From a virus: a stretch of DNA of 20,364 nt. Position 1 is the first letter of the stretch; each line of letters starts with the position of its first letter. Positions 1-8,227 of this stretch are shown here, in pieces. The stretch covers positions 1-20,364 of IMG/VR virus record IMGVR_UViG_3300013006_000154; one strand, written 5' to 3'. A program made the position numbers and the translations under genes. The notes beneath the pieces were generated by a model. That model saw nothing but the letters and a program-made list of their open reading frames with translations, did no database searches and was not told where the DNA came from.

Positions 1-225
1 CTCAGCCGAAAGGTCACCGATATTATCCTTCAACTCAGCAGCGCGAGCAGATGCTTTTTTGAACGCGTCACTCGTTTGATCCATTGTAAGCAACTGCTGA
101 TTCAGCGCACGCAACTCAGCCTTCGCGCTTGTAAACCCTTTCGCTGTATTTTCAGCCGCGTCGGCGGTTTGGTTGAGGACGGTGACACCGTTTGTATTTA
201 CAATTAAATCAATTGTGCTTGCCAT
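1..225 (-). CDS. Tail tape measure protein, N-terminal fragment
   Basis: Only the first 75 codons are inside the window; the gene continues past the left edge. The visible protein starts MASTIDLIVNT and then becomes an alanine-, lysine- and glutamate-rich helix with the pattern KAELRALNQQLL and ARAAELKDNI. This N-terminal pattern is common in phage tape measure proteins, which fill the tail tube, set tail length and are ejected with the DNA. The ATG at 225-223 shares one base with the stop of the upstream gene (TAATG), so the two are probably translationally coupled. Position after the tail chaperone and baseplate-like genes fits. The identification is by N-terminal character and context only; the transmembrane and repeat regions that would settle it lie outside the window. 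Confidence 0.72.
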   Translation of the reverse strand, partial: MASTIDLIVNTNGVTVLNQTADAAENTAKGFTSAKAELRALNQQLLTMDQTSDAFKKASARAAELKDNIGDLSAE

Positions 226-443
226 TATGAGAGTAGTTTATAAATAATAAATATCCAAAACCCGACGTTTACGGAAATGCGCGTTACTTTCCAAGCGTAG
301 TGCTTCCACATTTGTAGCTTACGCTTGCCGTTCGCGATGCGTCCGAACTCGCTGTTACTTTTCATGTTCAATTTGATGAACTCTAAACAGGCGACCATTG
401 CGCCTGCCTTATTTTGTACTTGTTCCTTTGAAGTTGCTTCCAT
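225..443 (-). CDS. Small phage protein with C-terminal membrane segment (72 aa)
   Basis: A 72-residue protein of unknown function lying directly before the tape measure gene, whose ATG overlaps its stop by one base. The N-terminal two thirds are polar and basic. Residues about 54-71 (SVNVGFWIFIIYKLL region) are hydrophobic enough for a single membrane-spanning helix, leaving the C-terminus at the membrane. The ATG at 443 gives a 35-base overlap with the end of the 880-residue gene; a second in-frame ATG at 398 would remove that overlap and has an AAGG sequence upstream, giving a 57-residue product. I cannot decide between the two starts. Genes in this slot often encode tail assembly chaperones, but no chaperone motif is visible here and a better chaperone candidate lies at 7598-8182. 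Confidence 0.6.
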   Translation of the reverse strand: MEATSKEQVQNKAGAMVACLEFIKLNMKSNSEFGRIANGKRKLQMWKHYAWKVTRISVNVGFWIFIIYKLLS

Positions 444-3051
444 TACTTATTATTGTTATTGTGCTTCCTGCTCCGCTTATTGTTACGCTTCCGCTATTAT
501 CAATCGTTTCACCTGTGTATGCTTGCACCGCTAAAACATTTGGTGCGACAACTCTTTGTATTACAAATTCACGACCTGCTGTTGTTGTTGCTGAAGGCAA
601 ATAAATTGTGATGTTATTACTCGTTGTATCTGCGAAAATCATTCGGTCGAAATTCGTCATAACGTAGTCTGTCGTTATTGTTCTAACGGGTTGACTGATT
701 GACGCGTTGAAGCTCACAGGCGCACCGAATCGTGTCGGTGCTAACGAAGGTACTTGTTGCGTGATGAATGAACGTGTGCCGCCGTTTGGTTGTGAATAGC
801 AATCGTTCCTTGCGCTGTTCCAGTTGTAACCAAAACGCAAACAACAGTCTTGCGTCACTACCGCAGGATCACCATTCGGTGTTTCCCAATTTAACGATTG
901 GTCGAGGTTGGCACTTACCGGTACGATGTCGCATCCGTTGTCGATGTCGAGAACGCGAATAAGTTTTACTTTCGTCAGGTCTTGTTCACCTACGACGTAG
1001 CCTTGAATTTCAAGAACTCTCCACCACGAATCGATAATCCAAATCTTGTCGCTGAATTGAAACGTGAATACATCATTCAATGTTAGCGCGAACATTCCCT
1101 CTAAGATTCGCGCTTGTCCGTCGAATAACTCACGATAGTAGTTTCTCCACCAACGATTGTAAAGGTTGTTGTATGGGTTCGCAATGATTGTGTGAATAGG
1201 TACTTCGGGAGCAAAGTTCAAGTCCTTATCCGTTACCGTTGCGTTCATTGTCGAGTAGTTATTCAAACACTTAACCGCCGTTTGAATTACGCTGTCCGAA
1301 ACTTCGTCGTACATATTCACGAAGAAGTCTGCGAAGTAGTAAAGAATGCGAGGCTTCGGTTGTACGAATTGACCTTCTGCATTCGTAAAAAATGGAACAA
1401 CGACGTTGGTGTTTTCCACAGGTGCTGAAGGTGTAGACGCGAACGCTAACTCAACTTTTTCTTCACCTGTCGCGAACTCGTTAATTACTTCGAAGTCGCT
1501 TTCTGTTACTTCGTAGCGTCCATAAATGCGTCCGTTGTCTTTGTATATTGAATTAAAGTAGTCACCATCTTCGGTGTATGTAAAAGTGAACTTTGCCTTT
1601 TGTAGGTCGGTCGTTGGCGAATACATAATGTCTTTCGACAAGTCCAACTTCTGCGACCAATCGAGAGTGTTTCCGCTTGCGATGTATTCGACCATTGGTT
1701 CAATGCGAAGCGTGTTCGGAAGTGTCTTGTCAGCAACGAAGACAAGGTTGAACATCTTTTGAATTGACGTCATGAAATCAATTTGTTTCATGTCGGGAGC
1801 GTTGAACTCCATGAGAACTGTGTCGCCTGTCAACGCTGTTCCAACGCTTACAAGTTCAACACCCGTTCCTGTGTAATCATTTGCTCCGTTGCCTATTATA
1901 TCAAAGTCCATTCCTCCTGTTTCATCATTGTTTGGAGTTAATGGTTCAATCCACATTTTTATTTTTAATTCGTCGCCTGCGCTTAAGTCTGCTGTTTGAT
2001 TTGTTATGTAACTTAAAGTTCCTGCATTTTCGGGAATTGTAACTCCTGTCGGTTGAAATGGTGGTTGGTTGTTTATAAAAAAGTCATATCTTAAAGAATA
2101 CAAATATCCGTTTGAATCAATTATCGTTGCGTTAAACCATAACTTAAAAGTAAATTGACCGCTAAAAGGAGCAGTAAAAATTCCACTCGCCCAATTATTT
2201 CCTGCGTCTTCATATTCAGAAAGATGCGTGTAAAATGGATAACTATAAGTTCCGTAAGTAACACTTTCCCCGTTTACATTGGATGCAAACGCTAACGTGC
2301 TTGCATTGTCATTTAACCCCAACGAACTATTCAAGTATTGACCATTAACAAATGGAACGTAAACGTTATCTAAACACTCAGAAAGATTGTCACTCGAATA
2401 CTGCAATCCTGCGTCGTTCATTATTTCGTCGAACAAGTATTGCGCCTTCACGGCAGGTGTTAAGTGACCAACATAAAGTGGTTTGTAAAGCAATGAGATA
2501 GGAACGGTGTTTGAATAAATCGGTTGCCCTTCTGGATTACTTGCAGTAAGATTCCACTTGTCGCATAGCGTTAGAATCGTGTGTGCGTTAGGTGGTGTTT
2601 CTACGTTAGCATGAAGCAAGTCGTAGTCAAGGTCGCCTGCAACGATGCTCTCAATGTCTTTAAGTTTCTTTTCGTTCAGCAAGCGTGCAAGGTTTGGAAC
2701 TTCACCGAAGAACACAACTTCAAATTCGAATAACTTACCGCTTTGCCAGTACAATTTTTTAACCTGAATGTGACCGCTTGCAATGGGTATTGTGTTAACC
2801 GTCAACACCGCGTCGACCTTCTTTCTAAAATCAAACCAACCGTCAAAATTGACGTTGAAGATTGCACCGAAGAAGTCGGTGTTTGTCTTGCTTGCAGGAA
2901 CACGAAATTCCTGCGAGTAATTGCCCACAGAAGCGAAGTCGGTGATGTCCGTGAACTTGTAATTGAGGTGCATCTTCTCGTTCTCATAAAGGTCGAGAAT
3001 CGCGCTGTTGCCGTCGTAGTCGGTTAACGTCAGTATTACTTCATTCATCAT
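409..3051 (-). CDS. Large tail/baseplate-like protein with C-terminal fibre-type domain (880 aa)
   Basis: An 880-residue structural protein. The N-terminal region includes NYSQEFRVPASKTNTDFFG (about residues 44-62), a pattern I associate with large tail proteins of Bacteroidota phages; the precise role (distal tail or baseplate hub) is inferred from its place just upstream of the tape measure gene. The last 85 or so residues differ in character: a polar linker rich in Q, P and S, then a small beta-rich module with IYLPSATTTAGREFVIQR followed by TGETIDNSGSVTISG and a final SNGSNFKG. This matches the short beta module often found at the ends of fibre and receptor-contact proteins. The ATG at 3051 overlaps the preceding stop as ATGA; a second ATG follows at once (3048). 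No catalytic motif was seen. Confidence 0.75.
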   Translation of the reverse strand: MMNEVILTLTDYDGNSAILDLYENEKMHLNYKFTDITDFASVGNYSQEFRVPASKTNTDFFGAIFNVNFDGWFDFRKKVDAVLTVNTIPIASGHIQVKKLYWQSGKLFEFEVVFFGEVPNLARLLNEKKLKDIESIVAGDLDYDLLHANVETPPNAHTILTLCDKWNLTASNPEGQPIYSNTVPISLLYKPLYVGHLTPAVKAQYLFDEIMNDAGLQYSSDNLSECLDNVYVPFVNGQYLNSSLGLNDNASTLAFASNVNGESVTYGTYSYPFYTHLSEYEDAGNNWASGIFTAPFSGQFTFKLWFNATIIDSNGYLYSLRYDFFINNQPPFQPTGVTIPENAGTLSYITNQTADLSAGDELKIKMWIEPLTPNNDETGGMDFDIIGNGANDYTGTGVELVSVGTALTGDTVLMEFNAPDMKQIDFMTSIQKMFNLVFVADKTLPNTLRIEPMVEYIASGNTLDWSQKLDLSKDIMYSPTTDLQKAKFTFTYTEDGDYFNSIYKDNGRIYGRYEVTESDFEVINEFATGEEKVELAFASTPSAPVENTNVVVPFFTNAEGQFVQPKPRILYYFADFFVNMYDEVSDSVIQTAVKCLNNYSTMNATVTDKDLNFAPEVPIHTIIANPYNNLYNRWWRNYYRELFDGQARILEGMFALTLNDVFTFQFSDKIWIIDSWWRVLEIQGYVVGEQDLTKVKLIRVLDIDNGCDIVPVSANLDQSLNWETPNGDPAVVTQDCCLRFGYNWNSARNDCYSQPNGGTRSFITQQVPSLAPTRFGAPVSFNASISQPVRTITTDYVMTNFDRMIFADTTSNNITIYLPSATTTAGREFVIQRVVAPNVLAVQAYTGETIDNSGSVTISGAGSTITIISNGSNFKGTSTK

Positions 3052-4286
3052 AAGCCAACAGGTTGTGAGTATTTAAGATTCAAAGTAACGTTGTATAGTT
3101 TCGAATATCTTTCGTCTTTAATAACAAAATTCTGCGTGTCGACAAGAACGGGTGTTACTGTGCTGTCGTCGTTAATTATGTACACGTCGTTTGAACGACA
3201 AAGCGTTTGAAGTAAGTTAAATTCACCTACACTTATCCAGTCGCTGTTTATTTGTAGTCCTTTCGTTGTTGTTACATAACGGTCGGTCATTCCCCTGTTG
3301 GAAAAATCGAAACTAAACGTCGAGCTATTGTAAGAACCAATTACTTTTTGATATTGTTTGCGGTCGTAATTGTACGACAACTCCGACTTCTTAGTGAAAT
3401 TGAAATAATCCACACCACCGCAAGTATTCGTCCAACCCAAACGAACATTGTCAAAGCGACAATCGTCAGGAACAATATAAAAACAATAAACAGTTGAAGC
3501 AGGCGTGTAAACAGGGAACAAAATTTCTTTTCCCGCTTGTATTGTGTAGTATTTGACATTCGTGAAATCTAAATAGTCGTTAATTAAATTGGGCGGATAT
3601 GCGCCTAAACGAGAAACTCCGTTGTCGCTTGTAAATAAAGTATAAAATTTATTTTCTATAATTGCGTTATTGTTGTCATAAGTTGTAACAGCTAAAATAT
3701 CCGCATCGTTGTCGGCTAAAAGTCCGTTGTTATTTATGCAATACAATTGTCCCCAATCAGTTAATCGCGTTGGTATGTAGACGTAATCATTTGACAAACC
3801 GCGCGAAGGTGCTTCAATCCATTTGTGTGTGTCCGTTGTTCTTTCGCTTAACAAATATTTTCCAGGCGCGAATAACGCATAGCGTGTGTTTGGGTCTGGT
3901 CTGTAACTGTCGCTTACTTGGTATTCAGCAAGGAAGGCGAACACGTCGTCAATGCTTGCCGAACCCGAACCGCTTACTGTGAATACCCCGTCAACCAACC
4001 ACCCCTCGCGAATTGTACAACTGATATTCGCAACGCTTGTAAATTCTTCATTAATTCCTTCGTTTGCGGCACTACCCGAATCGTGTTGTAAAGATTCGCG
4101 GAATATCGGCGCGAGGTCTAACATTCCCTTGTTCGCTGCGTTGGGTTGTACGTTCACCTGGAACGAACCGAAGTCGAACACGAAGCGGAAGCCTGCGTTC
4201 GCTACGTTGGTTGAAGATGCAACGAGCATCAATCGTTGTCCGACTGGTGTGTATTGGTATGGTTGATCGTTGATTGTAATTGCCAT
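3048..4286 (-). CDS. Probable tail structural protein (412 aa)
   Basis: A 412-residue protein without a domain I can name. It is rich in aromatic, Asn and Ser residues, with alternating hydrophobic patterns typical of beta-structured virion proteins (for example GFRFVFDFGSFQVNV near residues 32-46), and has no membrane segment. It sits between a neck-like gene and the 880-residue tail protein: two bases separate it from the upstream stop, and its own stop overlaps the next start as ATGA. The context makes a tail or baseplate component most likely. Several Cys residues (for example DCRF and TNTCGGVDYF near 280-300) may be buried structural residues; they are not arranged as a metal site. The functional call is inference from position; the coding call is strong. 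Confidence 0.65.
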   Translation of the reverse strand: MAITINDQPYQYTPVGQRLMLVASSTNVANAGFRFVFDFGSFQVNVQPNAANKGMLDLAPIFRESLQHDSGSAANEGINEEFTSVANISCTIREGWLVDGVFTVSGSGSASIDDVFAFLAEYQVSDSYRPDPNTRYALFAPGKYLLSERTTDTHKWIEAPSRGLSNDYVYIPTRLTDWGQLYCINNNGLLADNDADILAVTTYDNNNAIIENKFYTLFTSDNGVSRLGAYPPNLINDYLDFTNVKYYTIQAGKEILFPVYTPASTVYCFYIVPDDCRFDNVRLGWTNTCGGVDYFNFTKKSELSYNYDRKQYQKVIGSYNSSTFSFDFSNRGMTDRYVTTTKGLQINSDWISVGEFNLLQTLCRSNDVYIINDDSTVTPVLVDTQNFVIKDERYSKLYNVTLNLKYSQPVGL

Positions 4287-4288
4287 GT

Positions 4289-4894
4289 TTATTGTATGTC
4301 TTTTAGTTGATTCTCTATTGTCGCGTTAAAGTCCTTTCCGTATGCTGCTACGACCTTTGCTTCGTATTCGTCCCATACGTTCTCCATTGCGTACCCAAAC
4401 GCGTTCCACCCCTTTATTCCGTCGCGACGAACTTTGAACATGATTAGCTTCGCCACCTGTTGTTTCAGTTCTTCAGTTGACTTCTTGAATTTTCCGCTAC
4501 TTGTGTCGCGTAGTCTTATTCCTTTTATACTCATCCAGTCGTAGATTGCTTTTTGCATAGGCGACATTTGACCTTTGGCGGGTTTGCTTCCGCTTCCGCG
4601 TTTGAATGAGTACGGCGCGCCTTGTGACTTCTGCGTTCCGTTGACACCCTTTTCACGAAACAAAAAGTATTGCCCTGCCTTGCCTTTCGCATAAACCGAA
4701 ATGTTTATTGACGATCCTTTGATTTGCAACCGATAGGCGAGCGACTTTTCGAGAGTACCACTTGCTACCGCGTTGGTGAAGTTGCGTCCAACCTTTCGCT
4801 TCATGCGATAGTCGGACTGCATCAGTTCGACAAAGCGTTTAGCCATGTCGTTCACGACAGCGAAGAAGTTGGGTGCGCTCTGTTCGTTAGGCAT
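4289..4894 (-). CDS. Neck / tail-completion-like protein, HK97 gp10-like character (201 aa)
   Basis: A 201-residue basic protein. A helical N-terminus (DMAKRFVELMQSDYRMKRK) is followed by a section about a small beta domain (LAYRLQIKGSSINISVYAKG) and by a C-terminal helix with IMFKVRRDGIKGWNAFG and AMENVWDEYEAKV. The closing order, a long helix carrying RDGIKG and then a helix ending in a D/E-rich stretch, resembles HK97 gp10-type head-tail joining proteins, which bind the connector where the tail docks. The length is somewhat above that family's usual 110-170 residues. It overlaps the 41-residue gene upstream by 8 bases. The family assignment is from sequence impression only and should be tested by profile search; a minor tail protein is the main alternative. 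Confidence 0.5.
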   Translation of the reverse strand: MPNEQSAPNFFAVVNDMAKRFVELMQSDYRMKRKVGRNFTNAVASGTLEKSLAYRLQIKGSSINISVYAKGKAGQYFLFREKGVNGTQKSQGAPYSFKRGSGSKPAKGQMSPMQKAIYDWMSIKGIRLRDTSSGKFKKSTEELKQQVAKLIMFKVRRDGIKGWNAFGYAMENVWDEYEAKVVAAYGKDFNATIENQLKDIQ

Positions 4895-5012
4895 TGTCGT
4901 CGGGAACTTCTTCTGTTACTACTTCGTAATTACCCCACTCAGTAGCCTCTTGTTTATTAAGTGTTTCGATGTAACCGTTATCGGTTATCATTCTGTATTT
5001 TGTTAGTATCAT
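4887..5012 (-). CDS. Small acidic protein (41 aa), unknown
   Basis: A 41-codon gene between the 816- and 201-residue genes. Its ATG (5012-5010) overlaps the upstream stop as ATGA and its TAA (4889-4887) lies 8 bases inside the next gene, so it fills the only space between two coupled genes. The product starts MILTKYRMITDNGYIE and ends EEVPDDNA; it is acidic at the C-terminus, has no Cys and no membrane segment. The tight overlaps on both sides are the main evidence that it is translated. Function unknown; small proteins at this site may be head-tail or tail accessory proteins, but that is only context. Confidence 0.65.
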   Translation of the reverse strand: MILTKYRMITDNGYIETLNKQEATEWGNYEVVTEEVPDDNA

Positions 5013-7459
5013 CGTGGTGTTGTTTGGATGTTTTCGTAGCCTAAATAGTCAACGTACATAACTCTTGAAGTTAGTCCAGTTGCTTTGTAAAGACCTTGTT
5101 TTACATTCAAGTATCGTGAATTGCTACCTAAAGGAATGTTAGTTGTATGCGTTGCTACTAAAGTTCCGTTTACATAAAATGCAACCGATGTCCCTGCTAC
5201 ATTAACTTCAATTCTTAATTTATTCCAAGCCGATGCAGTTACTGCCGTTGATGTAGTTGTAAGTGTGCGAACTGAGTTAGCTACTGTAACACATTGCCAG
5301 TTTGGAGAGGCAGCCGTTCCATTAAAAATACCTCCTTCTTCGTATGTAAAAAACACTCCGTCTGATTCCGTGCCTTGCGATACAGAAGTAGAAAATCCAT
5401 GAAAAGTTCTAAAGCGTTCTAAAGCTGTACTTAAATTAGATAAGTTTATTGATGTTTCAAAAACCCATGCTCCATTTCCTAAATAAATTGACAAAACACC
5501 TGAGCTTAGATGTTGAGCAAAATTAGTTGCCACTATTCCCGTTGCGTATTGATGAACTCCTATCTGATTTGTGAGCTGTGGTGCACTGCTTATTGATTGC
5601 GTAGAAATTGTACCACCTGAAACATTAACTACTAAACCATCTATATTCAAACTATTACCGAAAAAATCAGTAAAGAAAGACACTACTCTTTTACCTCTAT
5701 CAATCATTGAAAGATTATTAACAGCGTCAACAGTTGGGAATTTTACCCCTGTTCCGTCTACTGCTAACGAGTTCTGTTTGTTCGCTGTATTTTCGGGAGT
5801 GAATCCTAACGCTGGTTGCTTGCCGTTGAACGTTGACCAATCCGCAGAACTCAAAGCGCCTCTATTCGCTGCGCTTGCCGTTGGTAAATTGAACGTGTGC
5901 GTACTTGTCGCGGAAGATATACCGAAGTCCGTTCCTGTTGTTCCTGTTGCAAAGTTTTGCACTTGTGCCGTTAAGCCATTCAACGCTGTTAAGCCCGTTG
6001 AGAATGTAGTTATAACTTGACAAAGGTGACTGTTTTCGGTGTGAAGTTTAATCGTCCTTCCTGAGTTGTTAACGTAGATTCGAACCGCTAACCTATCCGT
6101 TAATGCTAACGTCGTTTGTGGTATCGCTAACGCGCTAACATAAAGGTCAGTTACCGTTCCGTTCGTTATGCCTTCTGGAGTAGCTGAGTTAGACGCTATC
6201 AAAGATAAAGTCGCTCCGTTCCATTTGTATAACTCGATGTAAAATGAAGGAGTACCGCCATTACTCGATGCGCTGAAATATGTTTCGAAGTTCCAATTGC
6301 CTGCTGGTATTTCTAACTGATTAGGAACGTTAGCGTCTGTGATAAAACTTTGAATGTAGCCATTCGTTGCAATCGTGAAGTCTGTTCCTGCTCCTAAGAT
6401 TGGCGTTCTATCCATTTCCTTCATTGCTACACCGCCAAAAGTACCTTGCGCTACCGATCCATTTAAGTAGAAAGATAATGAAGCACCGCCACCTGTAGAA
6501 GATGGAAAGTTAGCTAAGCTACCATCACCTCTCACATATTGTGAAACCGTTCCTGCTCCTGTTACCGCTATATCTCCAGACGATGTGATTGGACTATTCG
6601 CTACACTAAACGCAGCAGGCATTGTTAAACCAACGCTTGTAACTGTTCCCGTTGGTATTGTCGGCAGGTTGTCTAAGTCGTTGTAGTTGTTGCTAAAACC
6701 AACCGCGCTTATGCTTGTAATGTCAGCCTTCAAAACAATTTCTTCTTCGAGTGCGTCAATCGCTGCTTCGATGTCAATAATCGTCTGGCAATCACCGATT
6801 GTTTCACACGTCAATCCTACTTCGTCGCTCAACAAGTACCAACCGCGCACCCCTTCGTCATTCGTTCCGTAGTAATAGTTCGGTGCTGGTGTTTCTTCGT
6901 CGTTGACAAGACTAACGTTGCCGTTTGCATCTCGATTGATTGAATCAATGAACGTTAGTATCGAACCCGTCCCACCGCTTCCACTTTCGAAGAAGTCGTT
7001 CCACTCCGCAGGAATACTGCACGCGTCCCAATAGTAAGGGACAAGAAGGTCAAGACTAATCGTCCAACCTGTTAACGTGTGTTGAAATTCTTCTAAGAAC
7101 GGTTCTAACGAAACGTTTTGTACCGTGATTAAATCACCAAACAACATTCGGTGGTTCGTAATCTCGGCAACCAAGTCTTCTGCGATCCGTTGAAGGTCGC
7201 TTAATACTTCGCGTTGGTATTCAGGTTTGTCTTCTTTGTCGCGTGGTAAGTCGGCAAGGACAATCTGAAAACTGAATGTCTTCATTCCTTTTGCGTACGT
7301 CACGTTCGAAGGCACAACGTGCATGAACGGATATTCACCAAACTTTTCAAGGTCAGAAACCTCAATCTGTCCGTGTGAGAATCTTTTGAGAATGAAGTGA
7401 CCTGACGCAAATGCGTGGAATCTATCTATGAGCGCGTTGTAGCTTTGTACGTTCGACAT
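5009..7459 (-). CDS. Tail protein with receptor-binding/fibre region and C-terminal lectin-like domain (816 aa)
   Basis: An 816-residue modular protein. Residues 1 to about 150 form a compact domain (YPFMHVVPSNVTYAKGMKTF, SFQIVLADLP, GWTISLDLLVPYYWDACSIP) resembling the small beta domain of tail-terminator or tail-tube-end proteins. A low-complexity linker (ESGSGGTGS) and a fibre shaft follow, with motifs common in phage fibres: NNYNDLDNLPTIPTGTVTSV, VSQYVRGDGSLA, and KQNSLAVDGTGVKFPTVDAV. The last 230 or so residues look like a concanavalin-A-type jelly roll (GVFFTYEEGGIFNG, then SAWNKLRIEV, VAFYVNGTLVATHTTNIPLG, MYVDYLGYENI), a fold used for glycan binding. It is therefore the best candidate for host recognition. 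The joining of a terminator-like head to a fibre in one chain is unusual. No diversity-generating template or reverse transcriptase is present. Confidence 0.75.
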   Translation of the reverse strand: MSNVQSYNALIDRFHAFASGHFILKRFSHGQIEVSDLEKFGEYPFMHVVPSNVTYAKGMKTFSFQIVLADLPRDKEDKPEYQREVLSDLQRIAEDLVAEITNHRMLFGDLITVQNVSLEPFLEEFQHTLTGWTISLDLLVPYYWDACSIPAEWNDFFESGSGGTGSILTFIDSINRDANGNVSLVNDEETPAPNYYYGTNDEGVRGWYLLSDEVGLTCETIGDCQTIIDIEAAIDALEEEIVLKADITSISAVGFSNNYNDLDNLPTIPTGTVTSVGLTMPAAFSVANSPITSSGDIAVTGAGTVSQYVRGDGSLANFPSSTGGGASLSFYLNGSVAQGTFGGVAMKEMDRTPILGAGTDFTIATNGYIQSFITDANVPNQLEIPAGNWNFETYFSASSNGGTPSFYIELYKWNGATLSLIASNSATPEGITNGTVTDLYVSALAIPQTTLALTDRLAVRIYVNNSGRTIKLHTENSHLCQVITTFSTGLTALNGLTAQVQNFATGTTGTDFGISSATSTHTFNLPTASAANRGALSSADWSTFNGKQPALGFTPENTANKQNSLAVDGTGVKFPTVDAVNNLSMIDRGKRVVSFFTDFFGNSLNIDGLVVNVSGGTISTQSISSAPQLTNQIGVHQYATGIVATNFAQHLSSGVLSIYLGNGAWVFETSINLSNLSTALERFRTFHGFSTSVSQGTESDGVFFTYEEGGIFNGTAASPNWQCVTVANSVRTLTTTSTAVTASAWNKLRIEVNVAGTSVAFYVNGTLVATHTTNIPLGSNSRYLNVKQGLYKATGLTSRVMYVDYLGYENIQTTPR

Positions 7460-7706
7460 AATTGTAATCTATTAGGTAAGTCATAAATGTAAATATCTCC
7501 CACGCTGATTTTTCCGTAATTGCGTCCAACTTTGTTATGTCGCGTCCGCAGGCTTCCATAAAAAGATGATACCAACCGTAGCGTCCCAACACTTGGTTTA
7601 GGTTGTCTCGGTCTTCAATTGCTCCGTCAATTCCTGTGTCAACTTCTTCACCTCGTTCTCCAAATAATCTAGCGAAGTGTTGCTTAGTTCGTTGAGCAAA
7701 GTCGAA
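7422..7706 (-). CDS. -1 frame extension of the tail assembly chaperone (gpT-like)
   Basis: An open stretch in the -1 frame relative to the 194-residue gene, without its own usable start: the frame opens after a TGA a few codons before the slippery run and its only ATG (7559-7557) is internal. Reading from TTC at 7706-7704 gives 94 codons to TAG at 7424-7422. The sequence is plainly protein-like: FDFAQRTKQHFARLFGERGE, a linker, then RYGWYHLFMEACGRDITKLD and WEIFTFMTYLIDYNYVERTK. The Y-G-W-Y...GRDITK pattern recalls downstream parts of tail chaperone fusions in other long-tailed phages. A -1 slip on the T9 run would fuse it to the first 159 residues of the 194-residue protein, giving about 253 residues. 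It runs 38 bases into the next gene. Confidence 0.72.
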   Translation of the reverse strand, partial: FDFAQRTKQHFARLFGERGEEVDTGIDGAIEDRDNLNQVLGRYGWYHLFMEACGRDITKLDAITEKSAWEIFTFMTYLIDYNYVERTKLQRAHR

Positions 7707-8182
7707 AAAAAAAGCATCGCACCGTTGAATTGTTCAAGCGTCATCTGCTCAACATAGCCTTCAACGAGTTCTCTGTTTTGCTTGCTGTGTGGTACAATCG
7801 TATACTTCGAACTAACGCGTTTGTCGATAGGTCGGTAAAGCGTTCCCATAATCTTGACCATGTTAGTAGAAACGTCCGCTGCCCACGTTGAAATGTCCGC
7901 GTACTCGCCCATTGAGATTGAGTAAAGGTCAGGAATAAAACCAAAGTCTTTGTCTTTGATTGTAATCGTCTCAAAGAACTTCGCTGTTTCGTTTGCGAGT
8001 GTTCCTTCGAACGCTGCGATTAATGTCGGCAAGTGTTGGAAGGGTATCTGCTCAGCCTGTTCTTTCAGTAGGTTACTAATACTAACCAACTTGTCGATGT
8101 CGTTCTTCGCGCTGTGGTAGTCAACGTATTGCTTGACGCTTATGCTTGAATAGTCAGCTGGTATGCTTACTTTTATGCTCAT
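7598..8182 (-). CDS. Tail assembly chaperone, 0-frame product (gpG-like, 194 aa)
   Basis: A 194-residue, largely helical soluble protein, starting MSIKVSIPADYSSISVKQYV. Its body (VKQYVDYHSAKNDIDKLVSI, RPIDKRVSSKYTIV, and a late helix around NGAMLFFSTLLNEL) resembles proteins that I recall upstream of frameshift products in Bacteroidota phage tail regions. The role inferred is the abundant tail chaperone that coats the tape measure during tail building. The key support is the T9 run at 7705-7713, lying in codons 157-160, and the start-less -1 frame after it. Unframeshifted translation continues 35 more codons to TAA at 7600-7598, ending in a charged QELTEQLKTETT tail. Unusually, the gene is separated from the tape measure by six structural genes, whereas in most phages it is next to it. 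Confidence 0.68.
   Translation of the reverse strand: MSIKVSIPADYSSISVKQYVDYHSAKNDIDKLVSISNLLKEQAEQIPFQHLPTLIAAFEGTLANETAKFFETITIKDKDFGFIPDLYSISMGEYADISTWAADVSTNMVKIMGTLYRPIDKRVSSKYTIVPHSKQNRELVEGYVEQMTLEQFNGAMLFFSTLLNELSNTSLDYLENEVKKLTQELTEQLKTETT
7703..7714 (-). promoter_or_regulatory. Slippery sequence for -1 ribosomal frameshift (C-T9-CG)
   Basis: On the minus strand the coding frame reads CTT TTT TTT TCG (Leu157-Phe-Phe-Ser). The nine-T run (7713-7705) contains TTTTTTT, a classical X XXY YYZ heptamer on which both tRNAs can re-pair after a one-base backward slip. The -1 frame is open right after it for 94 codons. This is the arrangement known from gpG/gpGT of lambda and equivalents in many long-tailed phages. 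No strong downstream stimulatory hairpin was seen; the best is a 5-base stem (TTGCT/AGCAA on the plus strand) near 7680-7699. Confidence 0.7.
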
Positions 8183-8227
8183 ATTATTTTTGTTGTTTAA
8201 TATCTACAATTAAGATTGTTTTGTTGA

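Noticed and set aside
5571-6020. 149-codon plus-strand frame inside the 816-residue tail protein gene
   Set aside because: Rich in Val, Pro and Leu in the manner of antisense to Thr/Asn/Gly-rich fibre codons; no leader and no neighbour on that strand.
5009-7459. Diversity-generating retroelement target in the fibre gene
   Set aside because: No reverse transcriptase, template repeat or C-type-lectin variable region is visible in the window.
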